DNA of 64,000 nt from Microbacterium karelineae (GTDB lineage: Bacteria > Actinomycetota > Actinomycetes > Actinomycetales > Microbacteriaceae), in NCBI RefSeq assembly GCF_009745985.1, contig NZ_WFIX01000182.1:248001-312000 (forward strand). The letters run 5' to 3'. A model generated the notes under the pieces. The model was not told the DNA's origin. It saw only the letters and a program-made list of their open reading frames with translations, and made no database searches. Below are positions 46,636 through 54,135 of the stretch, in pieces (position 1 is the stretch's first letter; every line of letters starts with the position of its first letter). The position numbers and the translations under genes are program-made.

Positions 46636-47586
46636 GTGACCCTCGCGACCCCGACTCAGCCGATCCCCCTGCCCCGCACGCGCGCCCAGATGATGGGCGT
46701 CGCGTACGGGTTCGGTGCCTACCTCCTGTGGGGTCTGCTCCCGCTCTACTTCGTGCTGCTCGCCCCGACGGGCCCGTGGGAGACCCTGTCGTGGCGCGTG
46801 CTGCTGTCGCTCGCGTTCTGCGCGCTTCTCCTGACCGTCACGCGGGGCTGGGGTCGACTGCTGGCCGTGCTCCGCTCGCGCCGGCTCGCGCTGTGGAGCG
46901 CCGCCGCGGGCGTGCTCATCTACATCAACTGGCAGGTGTTCCTTTTCGCCGCCCTGTCCGATCGGGTCCTCGAAGCGAGCCTCGGATACTTCATCAACCC
47001 GATCGCGACCGTCCTGCTGGCCGTGCTCGTCCTCGGGGAGCGGATGCGCCCGCTGCAGTGGGTCGCCGTCGCCATCGCGGGCCTCGCCGTCGTCGTGATC
47101 GTCGTGTTCTACGGTGCCGTCCCGTGGGTCTCGCTCGTCCTCGCGGCCTCGTTCGCCGCGTACGGCCTCGTGAAGAAGCAGCACCTCGGCGAGCACGTCG
47201 ACGCCGTCAGCGGGCTCACGCTGGAGTCGATGTGGCTCACCCCGATCGCGGCCGCCCAGCTCGTCGCCGTCGGCATGACGACGGGGATCACGTTCGGCCA
47301 CCACGGCACCGCACACGCGCTGCTCGTCGGACTCGCCGGCATCGTCACGGCCGTGCCGCTGCTGCTGTTCGCCTCTGCGACGCGCCGCGTCTCGCTCACG
47401 ACGATCGGGCTGCTGCAGTTCGCCGCCCCGATCCTGCAGTTCATCACGGGCGCGTTCCTCCTCGGGGAGGAGATGCCGCCGGAGCGCTGGGCCGGCTTCG
47501 CCCTCATCTGGGTCGCGTGCGTCGTCCTCATGGTCGACGTCGCCCGCAGCGAACGCCGGAGACGAAACACAACGCGTCGATCCTGA
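46636..47586 (+). CDS. rarD: RarD-type EamA-family transporter
   Basis: 316 residues, ten predicted membrane helices in two EamA repeats. GAYLLWGLLPLYFVLL at the start, WRVLLSLAFCALLL and ASLGYFINPIATVLLAVLVLGE fit the RarD protein family. RarD was named from chloramphenicol sensitivity in Pseudomonas; the transported substrate is unknown. GTG start at 46636 has TAGTCT six bases upstream, a leaderless pattern. An in-frame antisense open frame of 791 codons over this gene is an artefact of GC-rich codon use. Confidence 0.9.
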   Translation: MTLATPTQPIPLPRTRAQMMGVAYGFGAYLLWGLLPLYFVLLAPTGPWETLSWRVLLSLAFCALLLTVTRGWGRLLAVLRSRRLALWSAAAGVLIYINWQVFLFAALSDRVLEASLGYFINPIATVLLAVLVLGERMRPLQWVAVAIAGLAVVVIVVFYGAVPWVSLVLAASFAAYGLVKKQHLGEHVDAVSGLTLESMWLTPIAAAQLVAVGMTTGITFGHHGTAHALLVGLAGIVTAVPLLLFASATRRVSLTTIGLLQFAAPILQFITGAFLLGEEMPPERWAGFALIWVACVVLMVDVARSERRRRNTTRRS

Positions 47587-47682
47587 GAACATGCGGGAAA
47601 TGCGCGGTCGATAGCGTCGCGGCACCGCGGACTCACAGCTGATCCATCCGAACCGCGGGCCAGACGAAAGGACCCAGCCGCC

Positions 47683-48978
47683 ATGGTTCGATCCCGCACC
47701 GCCCTCGGCGCCGCCGCCTTCGCCGGCGTCGCCGCGCTCACCCTCGCCGGATGCGCGGGCGACACCAGCACGCCCGACGACGCCGACGATTCGATGTCGG
47801 AGGAGACGGAGGCGCTCGCCCCCACCACCGAGTTCGGCGACATCTCGCTGAAGCTCGGAACGGCGCTGCCGCAGACCGGCGACCTCGCCTTCCTCGGCCC
47901 GCCCGAGGAGGCCGGCGTCGCGTACGCGCAGCACCTCATCAACGAGTACTCCGAGACCACGGGCCTCGAGGTCGACCTCACATGGGGCGACTCGGGAGAC
48001 CTCGTCAACCGCGCCTTCGAGACGGAGATCCCCCGCCTGCTCGGCGAGGACGTCTCCGCGATCATCGGCGCGGCCTCGTCCGGCGTCTCGCTGCAGTTCC
48101 TCGATCAGGTCGTCGGCGCGGACGTGATCCACTTCTCGCCGGCCAACACCTCGGACGCGTTCACGACGGCGGACGACAACGGCCTCTACTTCCGCACCGC
48201 GCCCAGCGACGTCCTCCAGGGAGAGGTGCTCGGCAACTTCATCGCGGAGCAAGGGCACGCCACCCTCGGCATGATCGTCCTCAACGACGCGTACGGCACG
48301 GGTCTCGCGAAGTACATCACCGAGGCGTTCGAGGCCGCCGGCGGCGAGGTCGTCGCCAACACGACGTTCAACCCCGGCGACACCACGTTCACCTCGCAGG
48401 TCTCGGAGGTGCTCGCCGAGGATCCCGACGCGATCGTCGTCCTGACCTTCGACCAGGCGAAGACGATCGTCCCGAACCTCGTCGACGAGGGCGTTCCCGC
48501 CGAGGAGATGTACTTCGTCGACGGCAACCTCGCCGACTACTCGGAGGACTTCCCCGAGGGAACCCTCGCCGGCGCGAAGGGCACCTACCCGGGCCCGACG
48601 CCGGAACAGGTGCAGGAGTGGGTCGACGACCTCAGGGACTTCGTGGCGGAGGACGGACGCGATGAGCTGAAGGACTTCACCTACGGCCCCGAGTCGTATG
48701 ACGCGACGAACCTCATCGCCCTCGCCGCGCTCCGCGCGCAGTCGACGGAGGGGCCGGAGATCGCGGCCTATCTGCAGGAGGTCTCGGGCGGCTCGGGAGA
48801 CGGCACGACGTGCACGACGTTCGCCGAGTGCGCCGACATCATCCTCGACGGCGGCATCGCCGACTACGACGGGATCTCGAGCCCCGTCACATTCGACGAC
48901 GTCGGCGACCCGACCGAGGGGTTCATCAACATCTACGAGTACGGCGACGACAACACGTACGCCCCCTACGAGGGCTGA
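47683..48978 (+). CDS. Branched-chain amino-acid-type binding lipoprotein (LivJ family)
   Basis: 431 residues, lipobox LAGC (LTLAGCAGD). The body is a type I periplasmic binding protein of the Leu/Ile/Val family: LKLGTALPQTGDLAFLGPPE, AIIGAASSGVSLQFLDQVVG, FRTAPSDVLQGEVLGNFI and VVLTFDQAKTI. The predicted ligand is an amino acid or related compound. It probably serves the livHMGF channel at 39683-43747, from which four unrelated genes separate it. Start at 47683 follows AAAGGACC. A strong bidirectional terminator follows. Confidence 0.92.
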   Translation: MVRSRTALGAAAFAGVAALTLAGCAGDTSTPDDADDSMSEETEALAPTTEFGDISLKLGTALPQTGDLAFLGPPEEAGVAYAQHLINEYSETTGLEVDLTWGDSGDLVNRAFETEIPRLLGEDVSAIIGAASSGVSLQFLDQVVGADVIHFSPANTSDAFTTADDNGLYFRTAPSDVLQGEVLGNFIAEQGHATLGMIVLNDAYGTGLAKYITEAFEAAGGEVVANTTFNPGDTTFTSQVSEVLAEDPDAIVVLTFDQAKTIVPNLVDEGVPAEEMYFVDGNLADYSEDFPEGTLAGAKGTYPGPTPEQVQEWVDDLRDFVAEDGRDELKDFTYGPESYDATNLIALAALRAQSTEGPEIAAYLQEVSGGSGDGTTCTTFAECADIILDGGIADYDGISSPVTFDDVGDPTEGFINIYEYGDDNTYAPYEG

Positions 48979-48984
48979 CGCCTC

Positions 48985-49026
48985 CGGCTGCGGGCCCCGA
49001 TCCATCCGGATCGGGGCCCGCAGCCG
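48985..49026. terminator. Bidirectional terminator, 19-bp perfect stem
   Basis: CGGCTGCGGGCCCCGATCC pairs perfectly with 49008-49026 around an ATCC loop, with TTCGTC after it. It lies between the convergent LivJ-type and small membrane protein genes. Confidence 0.92.
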
Positions 49027-49030
49027 TTCG

Positions 49031-49477
49031 TCAGATCGTGAGCTCGGGAACGGCGAGCTGCGGCAGGATCCAGGTGAGCCAGTAGGCGCTGAACAGGATC
49101 GACACGCATCCGGCGAGGATCGCGGTCCAGCACCAGCGCCGCCGCTCGGTCCGCCGGAAGAGCGCGACGGCGCCGAGCACGGCGCCGATGATCCCGATCG
49201 CGGCGCCCCACGGCCCGAACCACGACACGACGATCCCGATCGCCGACAGCGTCACGGCGAGCACGCCGAGTCGCGTCACCTGCGGGCGGCGCTCGCGGCG
49301 CGTGAGAGGGCGATCTGCCACGTCGGGGTGGATCCACCCGAACGTCTCGGATCCGACGGTCGCGAGGGGACCCGAGCTCGAGGAGACGGTTCTCGAATCC
49401 ATGGGCCGCTGCCCGGACGCGCTGGCCGAGACGGCACCCTCCTCGGGGGCCGCCTCGTTCGCGCGCGCCTCGATCAT
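49031..49477 (-). CDS. Small membrane protein of unknown function downstream of tsaD
   Basis: 148 residues. A disordered Ser/Glu-rich N-terminal 70 residues precedes two membrane segments ([20 protein letters not shown] with the following [15 protein letters not shown], about 75-105) and a third near the end ([20 protein letters not shown]). I recognise no family with confidence; it resembles the DUF4190/septation-like small membrane proteins of actinobacteria only in layout. The start overlaps the tsaD stop (ATGA), so it is cotranscribed with the t6A genes. Confidence 0.75.
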   Translation of the reverse strand: MIEARANEAAPEEGAVSASASGQRPMDSRTVSSSSGPLATVGSETFGWIHPDVADRPLTRRERRPQVTRLGVLAVTLSAIGIVVSWFGPWGAAIGIIGAVLGAVALFRRTERRRWCWTAILAGCVSILFSAYWLTWILPQLAVPELTI

Positions 49478-50553
49478 GCCGTCACGGCCTCCCGTTCGGC
49501 GACCTGGATCTCGGTCACGGGGAGCGTCGAGTCGGCCCCGAAGGCGAGTGTCGACGGCTCTCGCCCACTCGCGATGAGCTGCGCCGCGAGCGCCGCGATC
49601 ATCGCGCCGTTGTCGGTGCACAGGCTGAGCGGAGGGATCCGCACCGTCACGTCGCGCTCGGCCGCGCGCGCAAGGGCGACCTCGCGCAGGCGGCGGTTGG
49701 CGATGACGCCCCCGCCGAGCAGCAGCCGGGGCACGCCGCGCGATGCGCACGCGTCGAGCGCCTTCGTGACGAGCACGTCGACGACGGCCTCGCGGAAGCT
49801 CGCGGCGACGTCAGCGGTCGGCACCTCGTCACCGGCCTGCTCGCGCTGCTCGATCCAGCGCGCCACCGACGTCTTGAGGCCGGAGAACGAGAAGTCGAAC
49901 CGATGCCGCTCGAGGTCGCTCGCGCGCGACAGTCCGCGGGGGAAGCGGATGGCGGCGGGATCCCCGCCCTCGGCCGCGCGGTCGATCTGCGGGCCGCCGG
50001 GATAGGGCAGGCCGAGGATCCGCGCGACCTTGTCGAAGGCCTCACCCGCCGCGTCGTCGATCGTCTCGCCCAGCAGCTCGACGTCGCTCGTGAGGTCGCG
50101 CACGTGCAGGAGCGAGGTGTGCCCGCCCGAGACGAGCAGCGCGATGGTCGGGTATTCGAGCGGCTCCGTCTCCGGCGTCACGATGTCGGCGGCGATGTGG
50201 CCGACGAGGTGATTGACGGCGTAGAGCGGCTTCCCGAGCGCGAGCGCGAGCGCCTTCGCGGCGCCGACGCCGACCATGAGCGCGCCCGCGAGGCCGGGCC
50301 CGCTCGTCACGGCGACCGCATCGAGCTCGTCGAGCCGCACGCCGGCCTCGGCGACCGCGCGCTCGATGGCGGGCTGCAGCGCCTCGAGGTGGGCGCGGGC
50401 GGCGACCTCGGGCACGACGCCGCCGTAGCGCGCGTGCTCGTCCATGCTGCTCGCGATCGTGTTGCTCAGCAGGGTGCGGCCGCGCACGATCCCGATTCCG
50501 GTCTCGTCGCAGCTCGTCTCGATGCCGAGGACGAGAGGCTCGATGCGGTTCAT
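49474..50553 (-). CDS. tsaD: tRNA N6-threonylcarbamoyladenosine synthase subunit TsaD
   Basis: 359 residues, ASKHA-fold enzyme that transfers threonylcarbamoyl to A37 of ANN-decoding tRNAs with TsaB and TsaE. Metal ligands are in [12 protein letters not shown] (HxxxH) and the late Asp in [10 protein letters not shown]; the ATP site shows [10 protein letters not shown] and [19 protein letters not shown]. Start at 50553 overlaps the rimI stop (ATGA). It is the third gene of the run tsaB-rimI-tsaD. Confidence 0.97.
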   Translation of the reverse strand: MNRIEPLVLGIETSCDETGIGIVRGRTLLSNTIASSMDEHARYGGVVPEVAARAHLEALQPAIERAVAEAGVRLDELDAVAVTSGPGLAGALMVGVGAAKALALALGKPLYAVNHLVGHIAADIVTPETEPLEYPTIALLVSGGHTSLLHVRDLTSDVELLGETIDDAAGEAFDKVARILGLPYPGGPQIDRAAEGGDPAAIRFPRGLSRASDLERHRFDFSFSGLKTSVARWIEQREQAGDEVPTADVAASFREAVVDVLVTKALDACASRGVPRLLLGGGVIANRRLREVALARAAERDVTVRIPPLSLCTDNGAMIAALAAQLIASGREPSTLAFGADSTLPVTEIQVAEREAVTA

Positions 50554-51029
50554 CGCTGTGCTCCTGCGTGCTCGTGCGCCGCCCACGCCGTCAGGTCGAG
50601 GCGCATCACGACGGCGTCGACGTCGTCGGGCTGGTAGTACCGCGGCCGGCGGCCCAGCTCGGTGAAGCCCTCGCTCGCGTACAGCGCCGTCGCGACGGGG
50701 TTGTCGGCGCGCACCTCGAGGAACACCTCGCGGGCACGGCGCGCGGCGGCGTGCTCCAGCAGCGCCCGCAGCAGTGCGCGCCCCTGGCCATGCCCGCGCG
50801 CGTCCGGCGCGACGGCGATCGTCTGCACATCGGCGTCGCGTCCGCCCGCAAGGTGGCGCAGGCCCGCGTATCCGGCGACGCGCCCGTCCTCGTCGAGCAC
50901 GATGTACCGGCCGTGCGGAGAGGCGAGCTCGGAGCGCATCGCCTCGTCGCTCCACGCGTCGGTCGGGAAGCTCGCGCGCTCGAGCGCCATGATCGCGTCG
51001 AGGTCGTCTGGTGTCGCGGTGCGGATCAC
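50550..51029 (-). CDS. rimI: Ribosomal-protein-alanine N-acetyltransferase RimI (GNAT)
   Basis: 159 residues, one GNAT domain. The acetyl-CoA loop is [18 protein letters not shown] (R/Q-x-x-G-x-G/A form), with [20 protein letters not shown] at the start and [20 protein letters not shown] near the end. RimI acetylates the N-terminal Ala of protein S18 in Escherichia coli. The neighbours tsaB and tsaD on both sides, with overlapping starts, are the usual actinobacterial arrangement. Confidence 0.94.
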   Translation of the reverse strand: MIRTATPDDLDAIMALERASFPTDAWSDEAMRSELASPHGRYIVLDEDGRVAGYAGLRHLAGGRDADVQTIAVAPDARGHGQGRALLRALLEHAAARRAREVFLEVRADNPVATALYASEGFTELGRRPRYYQPDDVDAVVMRLDLTAWAAHEHAGAQR

Positions 51030-51697
51030 GTGCTCACCCGCTTCACGGGGCCGGGGAGCTTCGCGTCGGGAGCCCGCAGGTAGAGCGGCTCCGCGATGTC
51101 GGGGATCCTGCCCGCGCGGATCGATCGCGCCGCGAGGATGCCCACGGCGCCGGCAGCGATCGAGGTCGTCGTTCCGAGATGAGGCGAAATCGCCGAGATC
51201 CCCTCGGATCCGGCTGACTCTGCCTCGTCTCGGCGAATATGCCTCGTCTCGGAACTCGGAACGAGATCGGGGCCACCCGTCCGCACGGGGATCCCCGCGT
51301 CGTCGAGGCCCGAATAGGTCGACACCGCGTTCTCGCGGCGGCGGGCGTCGGTGACGATCGCGAATGCCCCGGTGGGATCCCCCGCGAGGTGCTCGAGCGC
51401 CGCCGCGTCGTGGCTGACGACGGGAACGACGGGGATGCCCCGCCCCGTCGCGAAGGCGCGGGCTGCGGCGATGCCGATGCGCAGACCCGTGAACGGGCCG
51501 GGCCCCATGCCCGCCGCGACGTGTGTGATGTCGGCCGGGGCGACGCCCGCCTCGTCGAGCGCGCGCTCGAGCAGCGTGCCGATCACCTCGGCGTGGCCGC
51601 GCGGGCTCGCGCTGTCGGCCTGCGCGCGCACCTCGTCCGTCGCCGGGTCGACGACGGCGACGGAGGAGCCGAGCGAGGAATCGATCGCGAGAATCAT
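51026..51697 (-). CDS. tsaB: tRNA threonylcarbamoyladenosine biosynthesis protein TsaB
   Basis: 223 residues. N-terminal ASKHA lobe: [17 protein letters not shown] and [20 protein letters not shown] are typical; [17 protein letters not shown] follows. TsaB dimerises with TsaD. Start at 51697 has TACCCT seven bases upstream; the ORF upstream to 51742 is not supported. The C-terminal third carries an odd segment, about 28 residues from [14 protein letters not shown] to [10 protein letters not shown], encoded exactly by an 85-base inverted repeat (51171-51255). That part does not resemble normal TsaB, after which the common ending [14 protein letters not shown] and PLYLRAPD resumes. Confidence 0.92.
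   Translation of the reverse strand: MILAIDSSLGSSVAVVDPATDEVRAQADSASPRGHAEVIGTLLERALDEAGVAPADITHVAAGMGPGPFTGLRIGIAAARAFATGRGIPVVPVVSHDAAALEHLAGDPTGAFAIVTDARRRENAVSTYSGLDDAGIPVRTGGPDLVPSSETRHIRRDEAESAGSEGISAISPHLGTTTSIAAGAVGILAARSIRAGRIPDIAEPLYLRAPDAKLPGPVKRVST
51171..51255. repeat. 85-bp inverted-repeat element inside tsaB
   Basis: Arms 51171-51199 and 51227-51255 match over 29 bases except for one T/C change and a five-base variable patch: GTTCCGAGAYGAGGC, then CGCCGAGA. On the minus strand a degenerate core AGGC-N10-GGATC sits 30 bases from the element end, like the GGCC-N10-GAATC core of the elements at 52235, 53519 and 54041. The length and arms leave the tsaB frame open. Confidence 0.75.
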
Positions 51698-51722
51698 CGG
51701 TTCCAGGGTATGCGTGCGCTCC

Positions 51723-52208
51723 TCAGAGCCCGCTGGCGGCACATTGCGTTACGACAACGGTCCGCGGGGCGTCGAGGTCGAGGTTCTCCGGATCCTCGTC
51801 GGCCTCGCCGATGGGCCGCGCGATCTCGACGTCCCACCACCGATCGGCGATGTGCGCGATCGCCTCCCGCCCCCACTCGATGATCGTCACTGACGCCTCG
51901 AGGTCGAGATCGAGGTCCTCGAGCTCTGCGGCGTCGGACAGCCGGTAGGCGTCGGCGTGCACGAGCGGGGCGCCGCCGGTGAGCGACGGATGCGTGCGGG
52001 CGAGCACGAACGTGGGGCTCTGGACGGGGCCGCGTACGCCGAGCCCGTCGGCGATCCCGCGCGTGAGCGTCGTCTTCCCCGCACCGAGCGGGCCCGTCAG
52101 GACGAGCACGTCGCCCGCCGCGAGCTCCGCGCCGATGCGGCGCCCGAGCGCCTCCATCTCGGCAGAGGTCGCGATGTCGTGCGCGCCCAGGATGTCATCG
52201 GGAACCAT
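51723..52208 (-). CDS. tsaE: tRNA threonylcarbamoyladenosine biosynthesis ATPase TsaE
   Basis: 161 residues, P-loop ATPase of the t6A complex. Walker A is LTGPLGAGKTTLTRGIADGL in part, followed by VQSPTFVLARTH, the DAYRL segment (HADAYRLSDAAEL) and IIEWGREA, all TsaE signatures. Start at 52208 follows GGGAG. It lies 25 bases upstream of tsaB; an 84-base inverted repeat occupies the space before it. TsaE, TsaB and TsaD are thus encoded together, with alr upstream. Confidence 0.95.
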   Translation of the reverse strand: MVPDDILGAHDIATSAEMEALGRRIGAELAAGDVLVLTGPLGAGKTTLTRGIADGLGVRGPVQSPTFVLARTHPSLTGGAPLVHADAYRLSDAAELEDLDLDLEASVTIIEWGREAIAHIADRWWDVEIARPIGEADEDPENLDLDAPRTVVVTQCAASGL

Positions 52209-52234
52209 GGATCCATTCTCCCGGGTGGTCTCAC

Positions 52235-52318
52235 TGCATGACGACGCCGATTCTGTCCCGATCCGGCCGACACGCCGGGAATCCGGGCATCGTCGTACAG
52301 AATCGGCGTCGTCGTGCA
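52235..52318. repeat. 84-bp inverted-repeat element between alr and tsaE
   Basis: Outer arms of 22 bases (52235-52256 and 52297-52318) match at 21 positions; arm motif TGCAYGACGACGCC then GATTCTGT. Inside, TCCGGC pairs with GCCGGGA as a smaller hairpin. Core GGCC (52265) -N10- GAATC (52279) starts 30 bases from the element start. Arm sequence is shared with the element at 53519. Confidence 0.85.
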
Positions 52319-52355
52319 TCCGCTGCCCACCGTGGTCGGGCCCCGTTGAACAGAC

Positions 52356-53480
52356 CTACTCGACGACGGTGCGGCGGACGCGGGGGCCGATGCGGGTGAC
52401 GATCTCGTAGTTGATCGTGCCCGCGGCGTCGGCCCAGTCGGCGGCCGACGGCGCGCCGCGCAGCGGATCCCCGAACAGCACGGCCTGGTCGCCGGGCGCG
52501 ACGTGGGTGTCGCCGACGTCGACGACGAACTGATCCATCGCGATGCGGCCCGCGACGCGGAACCGGCGCCCATGGATCCGCACGGGGCCGACGTTCGATG
52601 CCTGCCGCGGCACGCCGTCGGCGTAGCCGAGGGGCACGAGCGCGAACGTCGTGTCGCGCTCCGCTCGGTACGTGTACCCGTAGGAGGCGCCATGTCCCGC
52701 CGACACGCGACGCACGGCGGCGATCGGCGCCCGCAGCGTCATGGCGGGCCGCAGCCCGAGGTCGGCGGCGGAGCGATCGTCGAACGGCGAGAGCCCGTAG
52801 ATCCCGAGCCCCACACGCACGGCGTCGAGGCGCGTCTCCGGCAGGTCGATCGCGGCGGCGGTCGCGGCGAGGTGCCGGAGCCGAGGGGCGAGGCCCGCGG
52901 AGGTCGCGCCTGCGAGCGCCTCCTCGAACTGCCGCAGCTGGGCGACGTCCTCGTCGCGGCTCGCGCCAGACAGGTGGCTGAAGATGCCGTCGACACGCAG
53001 GCGCCCCTCGCGTTCGAGGCCCGCGGCCTCGGCGAAGAGCGCGGCCCACTCCTCGGGCGCGGCGCCGTTGCGTCCGAGGCCGGTCTCGAGCTTGAGGTGC
53101 GCGAGCGGCGTCCGCCCGCCGGCGTGCGCGGCGATGCGGCGCAGCTGGTCCAGGTCGGAGACGCCGATCTCGACGCCCTCCGCGATCGCCGGACCGAAGT
53201 CGGCGCCCGGCGCGTGCAGCCACGCGATGATCGGCGCGTGGATCCCGGCCTCGCGCAGCGCGAGCGCCTCCGCGACGTCCGCGACGCCGAGCCGGGTCGC
53301 TCCGCCGGCGAGCGCCCCGCGCGCGGCCGTGACGGCACCGTGGCCGTAGCCGTCCGCCTTGACGACGGCGATGAACTCGTGGGTGCCGGTCGCGGCCCGC
53401 AGCGCGCGCACGTTGTGCTCGATCGCCCCGCGGTCGATGATCGCCTCGCGCGCGACGCCGGATGCCGCGGTTCCCGTCAT
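52356..53480 (-). CDS. alr: Alanine racemase
   Basis: 374 residues, PLP enzyme that makes D-alanine for peptidoglycan. The PLP Lys is in FIAVVKADGYGHGA, and the second-subunit catalytic Tyr in GHGASYGYTYRAERDT. LKLETGLGRNG and VRVGLGIYGLSPF are family signatures, and RIAMDQFVVDVGD begins the C-terminal beta domain part. Start at 53480 lies behind GGGAG at about eleven bases; a GTG at 53504 is an alternative. Inverted-repeat elements lie on both sides of the gene. Confidence 0.96.
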   Translation of the reverse strand: MTGTAASGVAREAIIDRGAIEHNVRALRAATGTHEFIAVVKADGYGHGAVTAARGALAGGATRLGVADVAEALALREAGIHAPIIAWLHAPGADFGPAIAEGVEIGVSDLDQLRRIAAHAGGRTPLAHLKLETGLGRNGAAPEEWAALFAEAAGLEREGRLRVDGIFSHLSGASRDEDVAQLRQFEEALAGATSAGLAPRLRHLAATAAAIDLPETRLDAVRVGLGIYGLSPFDDRSAADLGLRPAMTLRAPIAAVRRVSAGHGASYGYTYRAERDTTFALVPLGYADGVPRQASNVGPVRIHGRRFRVAGRIAMDQFVVDVGDTHVAPGDQAVLFGDPLRGAPSAADWADAAGTINYEIVTRIGPRVRRTVVE

Positions 53481-53518
53481 ATCTCGAATTCTCCCACGCT
53501 CCACGTGCCGCTCCCATC

Positions 53519-53601
53519 TGCACGACGACGCCAGAAATCGTTCAGACGGGCCGGAGACGGCTGAATCACACGAATCCGCACAGAACTGGCGTCGTCATGC
53601 A
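53519..53601. repeat. 83-bp inverted-repeat element between acpS and alr
   Basis: Arms TGCACGACGACGCCAG (from 53519) and the complement of TGCATGACGACGCCAG (ending 53601). The right arm continues as TTCTGT, the same as in the element at 52235. Inside, TTCAG pairs with CTGAA. Core GGCC (53549) -N10- GAATC (53563) starts at offset 30, as in the sister elements. Confidence 0.85.
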
Positions 53602-53618
53602 GGAGGCTGTGTGCGACG

Positions 53619-53972
53619 TCACCCCTCCAGGATCGCGTAGGCGAGGGCGAGCCCGCCGTCGTGCGACAGCGACAGATGCCGGCGGGTCGCCCCGCGCGCG
53701 GCGAGGGTGCGCGCCGTCTCGCCCGTGACGACATAGCTCGGCGCCTGGCGCTCGCCGAGCCGCGGCACCTCGATCTCCTGCCAGCGCACGCCATCGGATC
53801 CGCCGAGCGCCTTGATGAGCGCCTCCTTCGCCGCGTAGCGGGCGGCGAGGGAGCGCAGCGGCAGCTCGCGCTCGTGCGGCGTGAACAGGCGCTCCATGAG
53901 GCGCGGCGAGTGCGCGATCTGCCCCTCGAAGCGATCGATGTCGACCATGTCGACCCCGATCCCGACGATCAC
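53619..53972 (-). CDS. acpS: Holo-[acyl-carrier-protein] synthase
   Basis: 117 residues. It attaches 4-phosphopantetheine from CoA to acyl carrier protein. The Mg2+/CoA motifs are MIVGIGVDMVDIDRFEGQI (Asp8 region) and RYAAKEALIKALG; HLSLSHDGGLALAYAI is the C-terminal signature. GTG start at 53972 follows GAGGG at six bases. It is followed by an inverted-repeat element and alr and preceded by another element and glmS; all are on the minus strand. Confidence 0.95.
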   Translation of the reverse strand: MIVGIGVDMVDIDRFEGQIAHSPRLMERLFTPHERELPLRSLAARYAAKEALIKALGGSDGVRWQEIEVPRLGERQAPSYVVTGETARTLAARGATRRHLSLSHDGGLALAYAILEG

Positions 53973-54040
53973 GACGCGCCCTCAGTGCTCATGCCAGCAG
54001 TCTAGGTCGGGCTCCTGCCCGCTCCCCTTCCGGGCGGCCC

Positions 54041-54126
54041 CCAGCACAATGCAGTCGATTCGCGCCGGACGGGCCCGTGCGGCGCGAATCGGCCGAAATC
54101 CAGCCGGATCGACTGCGTTGTGCTGG
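54041..54126. repeat. 86-bp inverted-repeat element between glmS and acpS
   Basis: Arms of 22 bases, CCAGCACAAYGCAGTCGATY followed by CG, at 54041-54062 and 54105-54126; they differ only by two T/C changes. An inner hairpin GATTCGCGCC / GGCGCGAATC overlaps the left arm. Core GGCC (54072) -N10- GAATC (54086) starts at offset 31. The arm sequence is unrelated to those at 52235 and 53519, but the layout is the same. Confidence 0.85.
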
Positions 54127-54135
54127 CGGGGCGTG

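Noticed and set aside
46630-49005. 791-codon minus-strand open frame
   Set aside because: Antisense to rarD and the LivJ-type gene, which have clear families and signals.
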